Positions 10,801-22,874 of a stretch of 64,000 bases of DNA are shown in pieces. A program made the position numbers and the translations under genes. Location of the stretch: contig NC_092810.1 of the NCBI RefSeq assembly GCF_040954645.1, positions 74,240,660 through 74,304,659 of the forward strand, read 5' to 3'. This DNA is from Diabrotica undecimpunctata (taxonomy: Eukaryota > Arthropoda > Insecta > Coleoptera > Chrysomelidae). Numbering within the stretch: the first letter of the stretch is position 1; the number at the start of each line of letters is the position of its first letter. Below the pieces are notes generated by a model, which did not search any database, was not told the origin of the DNA, and saw nothing but the letters and a program-made list of their open reading frames with translations.

Positions 10801-12398
10801 ATTAAAACTGTAAGTTATATTTTTCCTTTCCTTACCTCCGGAGAGACTTTCTCTGAGGTTATAAAAGCCATACAATTATCAAAAGATGGTAGAGCGACTG
10901 GGCCTGATGAAATTCCAACTGAAATATACAAGCTTATAAATGATAGCAATGTTTTAGAGGCTATAACTTCGTTTTTCAATAATATTTATACCAGCGGACA
11001 ACTTTCTAATGGTTGGTCTAATTCACTGTTTATAGCTCTACCTAAGAAGACAACAGCAAAAAGCTGTGCTGATTATAGAACCATCAGTTTGTTAAACCAC
11101 TTATTGAAAATTTTTCTGAAGGTAATACATGGTCGTATCTATAAATCTATTACAATCTATAACAATGTTATACAATAAATGCGAAGAATACCTGGATTAC
11201 ACACAGTTTGGATTCCATAACGAGTTTGGAACGAAAGAGGCACGGTTTGGAATGAACGTACTTGCTCAAAGATATCGAGATATATCTGTAGATATCTACT
11301 GTTGTTTTATTGACTTTCAAAAGGCATTTGATCGTGTTAAGCACTCTATATTGATCGAAGCTCTAAAAGACATTGGCTTGGACGGCAGAGATGTTCGAAT
11401 AATTGTAAATTTATATTGTAATCAAACAACATCAGCTTTAGTAGATGGTGTTAAATCACAGGCTCTTAATATTAAAAGAGAAGTACGGCAGGAATGCCTC
11501 TTGTCACCCCTGCTTTTCAACGTTTACTCCAAAAGAATTTTCAGAAAAGAACTTTCTAAAAAACAAGAAGGAATACTTGTGAACGGTGAAGTCATCAATA
11601 ATTTGCGATATGCGGACGATACAATACTCCTAGCTTCTAGTAAATAAGATCTGCAAACACTACTTGATAGTGTCGTTGAGAGTTGTAGGTAGGCAGGTCT
11701 GGATCTGAACATACGGAAAACCAAAATACTCGTAATAAATAAACAACAGCATATAAAACCGTCTATATATGTAAATAATACCAAACTTGAGCAAGTTGAT
11801 AAAATCGTTTACCTTGGACAGCAATTAAATTGTAACGCAGAAAGTCACGGCGAAATAAGATCTAGGATAGAGCAGGCTAGAGCGGCTTTTAGAAGGATGT
11901 CCAAGGTGTTATGTAACAGAGACCTAAAATTGGCATTGAGGATCCGCCTACTTTGCTGCTACGTGTTCTCGGTCTTACTTTATGGTGTCGAGTCCTGGAC
12001 TGTAAATAAAATCGATCTAAATCGCCTTGAGGCTTTCGAAATGTGGTGCTATAGAAAAATTTTAAAATTTTCTGGGTGGAGAAGATTCGAAACTCCACAA
12101 TACTAGAACGTCTCAGCAAGACTACTGAGATCATAAAAAGCATCAAGCAGAGAAAGCTGGAGTATTTCGGACATGTAATCAGAGGTCCCAAATATAGGTT
12201 GCTACAAAATATCATGCAAGAAAAAATAGCAGGCAAATGCAGTCCAGGACGAAGAAGAATCTCCTGGTTGAAGAACTTGCGAGATTGGTATGGTGTTGAT
12301 ACAAGCATGCTATTTAGGGTGGCAGTGAATAAAATTAAGATAGCTATGATGATAACCAACGTTTTAAAAGGACATGGTACATGAAGAAGAAGAAGGAG
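10801..12398 (+). mobile_element. LINE-3, 5'-truncated, nested within LINE-2
   Basis: Plus strand RT starting mid-fingers (SKDGRATGPDEIPTEIYK at 10879-10932), with ISLLNHLLKIF, IDFQKAFDRVKHSI (motif A), RQECLLSPLLFNVY (motif B), YADD (11609-11620), KTKILVINK, VYLGQQL, YGVESWTV, EAFEMWCYRKIL, a frameshift near 12100, KLEYFGHVIRGPKY and RRRISWLKNLRDWYG. It ends in an AAG-repeat tail at about 12386-12398. A stop at 11647 and frameshifts near 11175 and 12105 show decay. It interrupts LINE-2, whose two halves lie on either side in opposite orientation. Confidence 0.8.
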
Positions 12399-13700
12399 AT
12401 ACTTTATCACCTTCCACGCTTGCCCAACTCTTGTTCCACCCATATATCTATCCACCTCTGCACATCTTCGATCCAACATTTCATTTTTACTTTTCACTAC
12501 TTCTCTTTTTACATCTCGATTTAATTTTTTATATATCTTGTAATTTTTCTCCTTTCTCGTTGACATCCATTTCTGATAAGCAGTTTTCTTCTTGTTTACT
12601 AACGTTTGCATATTCTCCGATCACCATTTTTGATTTTTTGTTTCATGTTTGTCTTTATACCCCAAAGCTTCACTTGTAGCCTCATGAATGCATTTTTTAA
12701 GTTGCTGGTATAATTCTTCCGCTGATATATTTTCTCGATCCACATTTCGTAATTTTGTGGCCAGTCGTAATTTGTAAAGAATTTTCGTTCAATCTTCTTT
12801 CAAGCTTTCTAGTTTATATTTAGGGGATATTACTTTTTGTCCCTTTTCTATATTCTGTACCTAAGTGTTATTGTTTTTGCGATAGTTTACTATCACGTTG
12901 GCCATAAGTAAACTATGGTCGGATCCACATTCTGATCCACGCTATATCCTTACGTCAGTTGTTTTCAGCTGAGAAGTTTGACGTTGGATTACATAATTTC
13001 CTAATAGGTTGTATTTATGTTAATTTGTGGATGTGGATGTGGATGTTGACAAAAACCATTCATAATTTTGAAAGACATTGTTTCATAAAAATCTCTAAGA
13101 CGCATTCCATTGTCATTGGTTATTTCTTTCCCATATCTTCCTACGACTCTGTTATTTTCTTCTCTCCCTACTCTACCGTTTAAAACTCAAAGAGTATTTC
13201 ATTCATCTTGTTGTAGTATTCGTCTTTACTTTCTATATCTCCATCTTCATTTGGGGCATACACTCTGACAATTACGATGTTGTACCCATTCTTTTACATT
13301 TCCAGTATTAGAAGTTGTTCATTTACTTCAGTCCACGATTTAATATTGTTTTTAAGATTTTTTCGAATGGCAATAGAAACTTCTCTCTTAGCTCTGTTAT
13401 ATTTACTCACTCCACTGTAGATATGTATATATTCTTCTATCTCTTCATTTCCTTTTCCCTTTTTCTTGTACATTCCATGTAGCCAATATCATTTTCCTTT
13501 TTCGTTGCATTAGTCGTCTTTGTTTTGGTCCATCCTTTATATTCCGAGACTTTTGGTCGACATTTTTAGCATTTATTTCTTTTGACTAGGAATGAGTTGC
13601 TAGCCCATCGCATCAACCCTCCTCCTTTATTCGGGCTTGGAACCGGCACCGGCATTTACTGAGCTACTCAATCCACCCAGCACTTTCGGACGCAAAGTTA
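12399..13700 (-). pseudogene. LINE-2, 5' half: endonuclease and linker
   Basis: Minus-strand fragments upstream of the RT: IVRVYAPNEDGDIESKDEYY (about 13275-13215, apurinic/apyrimidinic endonuclease-like), GSDHSLLMANVIVNYR (about 12935-12890, the conserved SDH of the endonuclease), then LRLATKLRNVDRENISAEEL and a long lysine-rich linker KKKTAYQKWMSTRKEKNYK down to VGQAWKVIKYL at 12400. It resumes in LINE-2 at 10800 after the nested LINE-3. The region 13580-13700 (ggagggttgatgcgatgggc on the minus strand) looks like LINE 5' leader. Many stops. Confidence 0.7.
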
Positions 13701-13789
13701 AACATAGCCTATCTCATTGGAAAAAAGCATACGTCAAGGATTCCTATTAATCACTCTTCCGTTTAATCTAATTTTGTACGAAATTATTA

Positions 13790-14130
13790 ACAGTACTCTA
13801 AATAAAGTCATAGTTAGTTATCTCTACGTTATGCGGACGATGTCATACAGAAAATTAAGATGCTATGCAGATGTACCTATATAATAAAATAGTAAACCAA
13901 TTTAACTTAATAGGAAAAAATTATTAAAATAATAATATCAAAAAATAAAACCCTAACTATGTTAATCTTCAAAACTCCAATAAGATTCAAACTTGAAATG
14001 GATGACAAAATAATTCAGGACGATATGAGTTTAAAATACTACGCAATAATACTATATAATAATGCTAAGAAGCATAGCTATGGAGGTGCAGGGATACGGA
14101 AATGGTCCAACAGATTTAAGTTCAGCTAAC
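13790..14130 (+). pseudogene. LINE reverse transcriptase scrap
   Basis: Plus-strand pieces resembling the region after the YADD box of RTE-type LINEs: KFKLEMDDKIIQDDMS-like text at about 13990-14030 followed by a KYLGI-like block. Frames change several times. Too decayed to place in a family. Confidence 0.4.
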
Positions 14131-14154
14131 TAATGGCGGATATCTTAAATATGC

Positions 14155-14330
14155 AATCTAACCCTATACTTATTCTTATTCTTTTCCTTAGCATGTCTTA
14201 TTTCTGTCTGTGTCTTGAACTATTTTAAACAGTTGTTCGACTCTTTGTATCCCGGTCCATTCTTTGACATTCTTCAATCACTTGTTTTCTACCAATTCCT
14301 CTGCGTTCTTCGATTTTATATTATAGTTAA
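14155..14330 (-). pseudogene. LINE C-terminal scrap
   Basis: On the minus strand, fragments resemble the extreme C-terminus of LINE ORF2 (arginine-rich GRKK..., then an R-W-T-G-like block and a residual tail). Only about 170 bp, with stops. The flanking 14331-14655 holds nothing recognisable. Confidence 0.35.
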
Positions 14331-14659
14331 TTGAAGAATATTAGAGCGAAGACTATTGTACCTTGGACCACTATTTTAAGTTAAGTTTACTTGATAAATT
14401 TGATTTGATTTGATACTCATATATCATGGGACATGCATCTTGTACCTTAAGCCAAGTACATCATAAAGGTTACATATAAAAAATGCATTCAGTTTCAAAA
14501 ATATTTTGATAATTTAATGCATGTTTTTAATACAAACTTTGAATAACATAAAGGTTATTCAATTGACAGATTGATACAAATATCACACATGTAGCGTTTC
14601 CATTATTTTTCTTCTATAATTGCGCATAAAAACGGTATCCAGTGACCATAAAAATAGTA

Positions 14660-16100
14660 CTTAGAATGTAATAGTATAGAAATACGCTTTATTGTCACTG
14701 AAAATTGTTTTATATAATGACAATTTTATAGACAAAGCTTACAAAAAATTAAAAAAATAACAATAACAATTTAAAATTTACTAAAATTACATAAATCATC
14801 AATATCACAAAATAAAAGATAATAAAACACACAATCCATTACAAAATTTAAATAAATTGCAAATTGCATAATGAAACCTTACGAACTAATAAGTTTGAGT
14901 TGCTGCATGTGATACATAAATATATAAAAATACTTTGGTTACTTGTACACAAAGGAGCTGTAATTTCTTAGTTATTCGTTAAGAAACTCTTCTACTGAAA
15001 AATATGGTCTTTCAGATAGATAGGCTTTTGTCATTTTCCGGAACTTTGAAAAGAAGTTGCAGATTTAAGTTGCAAAGGGAGATGGTTGTATATTTGTTTT
15101 TGCCGAATATTTTTCGATTTCTTACTAACTCAGTGGAGGAGATCAGTAAATACACATCGAAGGTTGAATTTCTGGTGGAGTAGTCATGATTAGGTCTTGC
15201 TGCCAAAACACGTAAGTGTTTACGAATTGAGCACAGTTTCTAAAATATATAAAGAGGGAAGAGTTACAATCCCGTGATTTATTAAGTAGCTTCTGCAATG
15301 TGTTATTTCACTGAGGCCAAAAAGATACCGTATTGCTCTTTTATGTAATTTAAAAACAACATCAGATTGAGCAGCTGTACTAGAACCCCAAAAAAAGGAA
15401 GACCATATCGAAGATGAGAATCGAACAAAAAAAATATGTTAGTTTGGAAGACGCTAAATTAATTTCTTTCCAAACAGATCTTATTGCACAGCAGGCTGAG
15501 GCTAGTTTCTTAATTAACAATTTAATATTAAGGGACCATTTAAGGTTGCTGTCTATAAAAATACCAAAAAATTTTACAGAATCAACGATACTGCTCTGGC
15601 TGTTATTAAGAAGCAAGAGTTAAAGAGCTCCTCTATAGGGTAATTCTGCTGTCCAAAAGAGAGTAAATTAGAGTCGAACCAGGTTTTTATTTTAAGTAGA
15701 TCAGAAGTTATAGTTGCTTGAAGAGTTGCAATATAAGAGTTTCTAAGGTGGTACTGGTAGCATCATCAAAAAGAATACTTTTTCCATAGATTTTTAAGTT
15801 AGCGATGGCATTTATAAAAATAAGGAAAAGTAGAGGATCCAATACTAAACCTTGTGGTACTCCACATACAATTATCTTGAGACTAGAGTCAGTATCATTT
15901 GTTTTAACTGGTTGTTTCCTATTCCCCAATTGAGATTGAAACCAATTCAAAGAAATACCTCGACTTCCGTAAAAAATTAGTTTTTTATTAAAATGTGATT
16001 TACACAATCAAAAACTTTGGCATAGTCACAAAAAAGAGGGGCAGTGTAAGGATTATTATTTAGTGCTTGACAGACCTCATGTGCAGGATGATAGACTACC
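14660..16100 (-). pseudogene. CR1/Jockey-type LINE, copy 1 (3' half)
   Basis: Minus strand: 16007-15708 has WFQSQLGNRKQ, GVPQGLVLDPLLFLIFINA and LFDDAT, where LFADDAT is usual (the Ala is missing). 15616-15380 has VKFFGIFIDSNLKW and ASACCAIRSVWKEI. 15206-15012 carries the terminal region (DYSTRNSTFDVYL). The 3' UTR runs to about 14665. A related copy lies at 53560-54680, and the two align over the 3' UTR and C-terminal region. Frameshifts between all blocks. Confidence 0.7.
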
Positions 16101-16740
16101 TTGATAGACCACTTGCATCACTGTTTTTACTCTTGGCCCTAAATTTTAAAGAACAATATTGTAAGCATTCTTCTTCTTCACCAACACTGTAATCATTATC
16201 CGTTGATATTAAAAACAAATCTTTAGAATCAGATGAGTCACTAGACGCCTCTTGATACCTTATTACTTTTTTGTTAGTTTTTTCTGTCTATGCTCTCTTT
16301 TTTTTTCTGTAGGGTAATTCAAACATATCCCTAGATTTCGTGTTACTCTTTTAATATTACTGATATCCTTTTTTGACTTTTCTTTCTCTGATTTTTATTC
16401 GTTAATTGCATTCTTGTTTGACGTTTCAGTGGCGATTATGGTTCTTCCCTGTTTTTAACCGTGCCTTTATCTCTTACGCTCTTTGGCCATAGTATAAGGT
16501 TGTATTTTTTCGGGGCTTAGCAATGCTTTCATTTTTCTCTTTTTAACCTTTGGTGTTTCAAAATGGTTTGAAGATAAGGACGTAGCAGGTTCAAGAATTG
16601 TTGATATCTCAGAAACTAAAGAACATGATGCAAGCTCGGAATAAGTTAATAATAACAGAGTTGAGAAAGTTAAAGGCAAAGGTTGTGAAGAAGTCAAAGG
16701 CATAAATTCTAAGGACCAGTGTCTAACGAAATGGAAATTA
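16100..16740 (-). pseudogene. Pogo/Tigger-type transposase C-terminal fragment
   Basis: Minus strand 16703-16467 and onward reads LSPEKIQPYTMAKERKRR..., which resembles the block after the DDE core of pogo/Tigger transposases (usually I.P.PKA..RK....GRKKGK.RI), followed by a Ser/Asp-rich tail (SSDSSDSKDLF, EEEECL) at about 16250-16150 typical of their C-termini. No DDE residues remain. Moderate to low confidence: match is by motif order only. Confidence 0.45.
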
Positions 16741-16843
16741 CAGGGCTAGAAGCGTTTCAGAGCCTATCAATCATGTAAAAACCTAAATAATTAACATCAG
16801 TGAAAATTTACTCATTGAAAGAAAAAACTGCTGACTTACTGAA

Positions 16844-17020
16844 GCCAAATAAGACCTAATTCGGAGTGAAAACTTTTGGCTAAGCAGTACCTAAAACATC
16901 AGCTACACTGTTAATATTAAAGGTTTCTTCTTTGTTGCTGGATAAGCCAACTAAGATGTTGTTCTGAGTGAAAGCTTTTGAATAATCAGTACCTAAAACC
17001 TCAGCTACACTGTAAATATA
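16844..17020 (+). repeat. Direct duplication, period about 102 bp
   Basis: 16864-16919 (gagtgaaaacttttggctaa...) recurs at 16966-17020 with substitutions; both share cagtacctaaaac and cagctacactgt. Two copies only. Confidence 0.75.
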
Positions 17021-17189
17021 AGCAATTAAAAGCAATTAAAAAGCAATATTTATGAGGTTTTAGTCAGCAGTTATAATCTATACTGCAGTAACCGATATAA
17101 AGAAACCAAGAATATTACTTAAAATGGTAAAATAAAGACAAAGCACTATGTTGATATAAGGTTAAATGCTCGAATAAATAAACTTTGAT

Positions 17190-17290
17190 CAAATAAAAGG
17201 CAGATATCGAGCACAGTTTAATAATTAAATCTTGCCCAAGTACTTTCTCTTCCTAGAGCATCTTCAGGGGCATTTGTCAATTTTGGCCTA
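17190..17290 (-). mobile_element. Possible PLE tail fragment
   Basis: Minus strand reads CTGAAGA (complement of 17261-17267), a short CTCT/AGAG helix and GAAA (complement of 17244-17247), the layout seen in the PLE tails. The adjoining 17197-17249 recurs inverted at 30731-30785, so it belongs to a dispersed family. No RT is attached. Confidence 0.35.
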
Positions 17291-18181
17291 TCCAATAATC
17301 AGTATAGGAAAAATTATATTGGTATTAATCAACAAATGGCAAAAAAATACAAGAATACCAAGAAAATAATATGTAATATCCTGAACATCCAAAGAGAAGG
17401 CTTCCGAAGGTGCGAAGCCATCAAGAAAATATGGAAGGGTGCTATTTTCTTCTTTTGTTGATTTCTATATAATCCATCTTATTTGATTTCAATAAAACGG
17501 CAAAGTAAAATAAGCAAAAGATTAAAAAAGTAGAAGCGTCTAGGAATATGTATTATTCCACATAAAATCTAAGATATGCCCAATACTTTGTTTATAATAT
17601 ATCAATAGCAATATTAATATTAATTAAAAATATAATAACAGTTTTTTTTATTAAAAAATATTAAAATTGGTATAAGATAAAGCTACAACAAACCTTATTT
17701 CGTTTTTATTTTTAATTTTACCAAATTAATTTCTTTACTTCTATATTTTTTAAGAATAAACCAGCACAATAACGTGTTTGTTATTAAATATTATTACAAT
17801 AAAAAGTTTGTTATTTTTAACGTTTAGACTTTGATAGAGAATTCATTCCCAAAATACAAATATGATATCAATTTGCAGTAGGATATTCGAGTTGAAAATC
17901 AAAACATAAAATATAAAAAGTTAACATAATTGTGTTTTTGGCCAAAAAAATCTAGTAGTTAGTATGAAAATGGAAGAAGAAAAAAGTTTCAGAATAAAAT
18001 TAAATAATTACTGATGACTAGTGTTTCTAAAGTTACATTGTAGACAATAAAATAATAAGATAGTAAAAAATATTAAGAATAGTTCTTATATCTACGAGAA
18101 TTGCTCACTTTGCGACAGACATGACCCATTTACAAATCAAAAGAAATATGTATTTCCACGTTTCAATGTATGGACATACGC
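17291..18181. other. AT-rich, no gene seen; upstream region of the candidate host gene
   Basis: No ORF of note and no transposon motif. It precedes the TATA box at 18182 and may hold promoter sequence for the gene at 18285. Confidence 0.35.
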
Positions 18182-18188
18182 TATAAAA
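18182..18188 (+). promoter_or_regulatory. TATA box upstream of candidate host gene
   Basis: TATAAAA, about 100 bp before the ATG at 18285. The expected transcription start would be near 18212. A short upstream ORF (ATG at 18220, 14 codons) would lie in the leader. Confidence 0.4.
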
Positions 18189-18284
18189 TAAGTACTACTG
18201 TCACTGGCAATACCAAAATATGGTAATCATTTGCAATCTTTTATTTTATGTGGGTCAGGTTTGAAGAAAAGAGATCAGCAAATA

Positions 18285-21200
18285 ATGTACCTATTTATGC
18301 TATTTTTTTATATCATTTTAGGGATAATTAGGATTCTTGAAAATTTTACAATCTTCATGCAGACAGTTTTATCTTATCTAGATGGTCATGCAAAAATGGA
18401 AGACATTGTAACCTCTGTTCAAGAATTCGTAAAATCTATGGAATCTTTTATTAATATTAAGGCAATTATTAATGAAGTACCGTTAGTAGGACCTACAGTA
18501 TCATGGATTATTACCCCAATACTAGAACTGTTTTCATCGCTGATCAGAAACACTCCGGTATTTGGAGAGTTATTATCACAAATGCTTGTCGGTCCAGGTA
18601 GGACAATTTTAAAACTTTAAAACAATTTTTGCTACCCTTTATCTTTTTTCTTATATGCGATCTCCCATGATTCGTAAATACCTACCTTTAACTTTATTAT
18701 ATGACTATCTTAACTTGTATACTATACGACTTTTGTACGACATATCTAACAATCGAATGTATTTGAACGGCAAAACTCATATACGAGACGTTTTTTGTTT
18801 TAAATGTTGCCGTCGTTGTCCAGCACATGCTGGCTGCTACATCTGTTTTCATACATAAAAGGAATACACAAAAAGATAATATATGGAAGGGGCATAGAAC
18901 AAGTAATCAATCAAATATTTATGAGTTGTAATCGATCACAAAGAGAAGTAAAGAATATAACACAAAAGTCAAATTTGGTTATTTTGCAATAAATAATAAC
19001 AAAAAACTCCTCAATAAGAAGCAAATATCTCAAAAGATAAACATGTCCATTTGAAGACAATATAAAAATGTATCCTTAAATATCGCTCCGAAGTATGGGC
19101 GCTTACACAATAGGAAATAAATAGCTACAATTTTTAATAGGAAATAACCACAATTTAAATTAAAAATATTTTGATTTTACTGTTTCGATTTCCTTTTCGA
19201 ACATCCTCCTAAAATTACGAGATCGAAACGTCAAAATAACGTATTTTCAATTAAAGTTATGGGTATTACCTATTAAAATAGTAATTACTTTTAAATGCCA
19301 CAAGAAAATAGATTAAAAATACTAGATTCATAACATAAAAATATTACCAGAAAATAGGTGTATATATAGAGTAGATTCCATAACAAATGTTATACAAAGA
19401 AGACGACTTGGGTGATTATGCCACCTGCTCAGAAAGAATTGCATAAGATAAGAAGCAAGATCAATGAAAAGGAGTAGAAGAAAAAGATCTAAAGATACTT
19501 AAAATATTGCAGCTAGGAAGATATTTAAGCAAAAAAAATATGACATAAGCTGACACTAATTATAAATAGAAACAGGAACAGTAAACAAAGTTTGTAGATA
19601 GTACACACATTAAACACTACAAGTGCGAAAGGGGATTTAATTCTCCTGTGGTGATTAGATTGGTGGAACATATATAAAGAAACACCAAAAAAAAATCACA
19701 ATCTTGTTGTACAGTACAGACAAATATTGAAGATCTACTAGTTGACCGAGTTAGAAACCAATGGAGAGAATGGGAAAATAAATGGAAAACACATTTAATG
19801 GTAAGAAAAGGAAATTTGAGTTAATGGCATATTTCCCATACTGCAAAATATAAGCTACGACAACTTATAAAGCAAGATAAAATCATATACTGACTAATCG
19901 TAGAATCTTAAGTCTAAAATAAAATATAAAATAAAATTGAATTTAAAGTCAGTATGGAAATAAAACTTACTATTAGTGTAGATACTTACTATATCGAGAG
20001 TATTCTGAGTATTCTCAGAATACTCCCGATATAGTAAATTATATTTTTAGAATACTACCAACAAATCATCACTTTATTTTATCATTTACACTAGAATTAC
20101 TAACAACTTAGTTTTAGATTAATAAAGTTCTTTTTTGTCTTTAGATAACTTTTTCCCTTCTATCATCAACCTCTATTTTTTAATAGCTATATTAGTGTCA
20201 CAGAGGTAGTTGCCATACTCCTCCGAAACGGCATGTGCGATTTTTATGAAATTTTACATGTATATTCGGTAGATCTGAGAATTGGTCGTAATATATTTTT
20301 CATACCCCTAAATGATAAGGCTCTCCATTTTCACCATTTTATCACCAATCCCTATTTTTTAATATCCATATTAGAGTCACAGATTTAGTTGCCATGTTTC
20401 TCCAAAACAGCTTGACCGATTTTTGTGAAATTTTATGTGTATTCTAAAGGTCTGAGAATTGGTCGCAATATATTTTTTGTCTTCCTCGGTGATAAGGTAG
20501 TACACCCCAAACATTTTTTTTTGTTTTTTAAACAATTTTTTATTTTTCATTACATTTTTACCCTTTTACCACTAACCCCCAATTTTTAATAGATATATTA
20601 GTAATTTAATTATTTTAGACCTGGTCGATAACTGGTTAATTATTATTTAATCAGTTATCCCCGTAATATATCCACTAGTGTCATTCTTTACCCAGTAAAC
20701 AGCACGGAGTAGGGAAGAAAACAAAGCCGGTCTCCCGTCTCTCTCACAAAATAAGCCTTCTCCCACTATGAAAACTCTACACACTTTTCGGCCATTATTA
20801 TTGTTTATGCATCGAGCGTAGTGGTTACGTATACAATTATCATTTTACCTTCTCAGTGAAAACAATAAATATAATTATTGTTTTCACTGTAAAACAGATT
20901 GTAAAAATCTTAAATGTTAATAAAAAAAAAAACCTTCTCAGTGTAACTCTCATGTAAATTTAGTATTGATTTGCTGGGTCGAGCTTATTCAGCATGTTTT
21001 TCCGGAGATAGCTCACCAGTTCAAAAACCAGCTTACCATTGGAGAAGGAATATTGGAAGCAAAAAATACAGATGTCGATGATCTGAAAGCGACTATTCTG
21101 AATTTTCTTCCAAGAAAGTTGTTACCCTATCCTACTTCATTTTAGAATGCTTCATTATGTGTTTTGTGTAAAAATTAAATTGTACTGTTGAGGGGATACA

Positions 21201-22431
21201 TCCTAGTTTTACTTGAAAATATATTTTTTGCGTTGATGTATATTATATTGTTGCTCTTATTATATGTTAATATTCTTATATTTCTGTATTCTAAACTTTT
21301 ATATGAAAGAATCTAGATAAATCGCTCATGCTTCTCTTTTGTAATCATACACAGACATCCCGATTTATATCTAATTATAGCAATGTAAGTATATTTGTTA
21401 TATCTGGATATTTTAGATGTAGATGGAAATATTTTTAATAGTTTAGGAGGTACCAGAAAACAGTTTTAGAACTAAGTCACAGAATTCGCCAGGTTAGAGA
21501 TCCTAGTTTCTAAAGAATTTTTGTTGCATCCATCATTAGTCCGGATCATTCTAATTATGAAAATGCTTAACCTGTTTAAAATTTTGTTAACTCTACAATA
21601 CTACAATTTTGTCACTTTACAGAAAAATGAAACTTTAGGAGCATTGTCCAGGCAGTCAAAATTCTGTGCTTTTTGTTCTCTGGCTGTCATATTTTGTAAA
21701 GGTTGCAAATACTTCTGTAGCTGATCCTTTTCTTGTAATATTACATAACCATTTGTACCTATCAATTTTGCAGAAATAATATGGTTTCGCAGCCAACACA
21801 TACGTCATACCGCCTTCAAATGCTAGACTTTACATTTTTTATGCCCTTATTAGAAATTATGCCACTGAAAATAAAAAAAATAACATAATATGATGTAGCT
21901 TAACTTCTGAATACCTTATTCATTAAAAAAGCAGTGTCTGGAAATCGCTCTCCAGGAATTTATCCATTAGATTCAGATAAATGAAAAGCAAAAGCAACTG
22001 CCAAAAGATGTTGTCGTCACTGCTGGTTGCTGGCATGCTTGATCTATCTTAATATATAGGTCCATGATTCTGATATACAGGCTAAAGTTTCATGGTTATC
22101 AAGACCTAAAGTGTTGCATGAACTCCAACTGTATTATACAGTTAATTACGAAAATCCTCAGTCAAATAAATCTACAGATTATTCAAACTCAAGTGGTAAT
22201 AAACAAAAATTTTAAATTCGGGGAATGAAAATTTAAAGTTAAACGTAAAACAAAAAATGCTTAAAAAGGAGTTTTAAAAGGTTTTAAAAAGGAAGCTAAA
22301 AGATGTTTTTGTTATCACGCATCTAAGATAATCATAATTAAAGGCACAGAAAAAAACTGAGACGAAAAGCAATGCCAGAGTTCTGTAATGCATTATGAGT
22401 TGCTGATTTGTCCATTATATTCAGTATAACG

Positions 22432-22480
<49 letters not shown>

Positions 22481-22690
22481 CCCATTATTGATCCTTTATC
22501 TATGATATTATTTATGATAATATTGATCCTTTCCCAAGTTAACACGCTCCTTTTTCTAACTTGGCTGCACCGTACTGAAGACGACGAATAGTCAGAAATA
22601 CGTATATATGGTTGCCTTCCATCGATATACCTTTTTTGGTTTTTTGGTTTTCTGTTTTGCGAGATATTTTACTTATATTTATATAGATAT

Positions 22691-22748
<58 letters not shown>

Positions 22749-22749
22749 A

Positions 22750-22813
<64 letters not shown>

Positions 22814-22839
22814 CTTGACCTTAACAATTAACATGGAAA

Positions 22840-22874
<35 letters not shown>

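Noticed and set aside
18655..18992. ORFs with a Cys cluster ([18 protein letters not shown])
   Set aside because: Within the candidate intron, no second zinc-finger repeat, no splice or start support; contains a chance palindrome.
19190..19240. Possible further PLE tail (gatcgaaacgtc after a gapped repeat)
   Set aside because: Only GAAAC with a poor helix; no CTGANGA strand could be placed.
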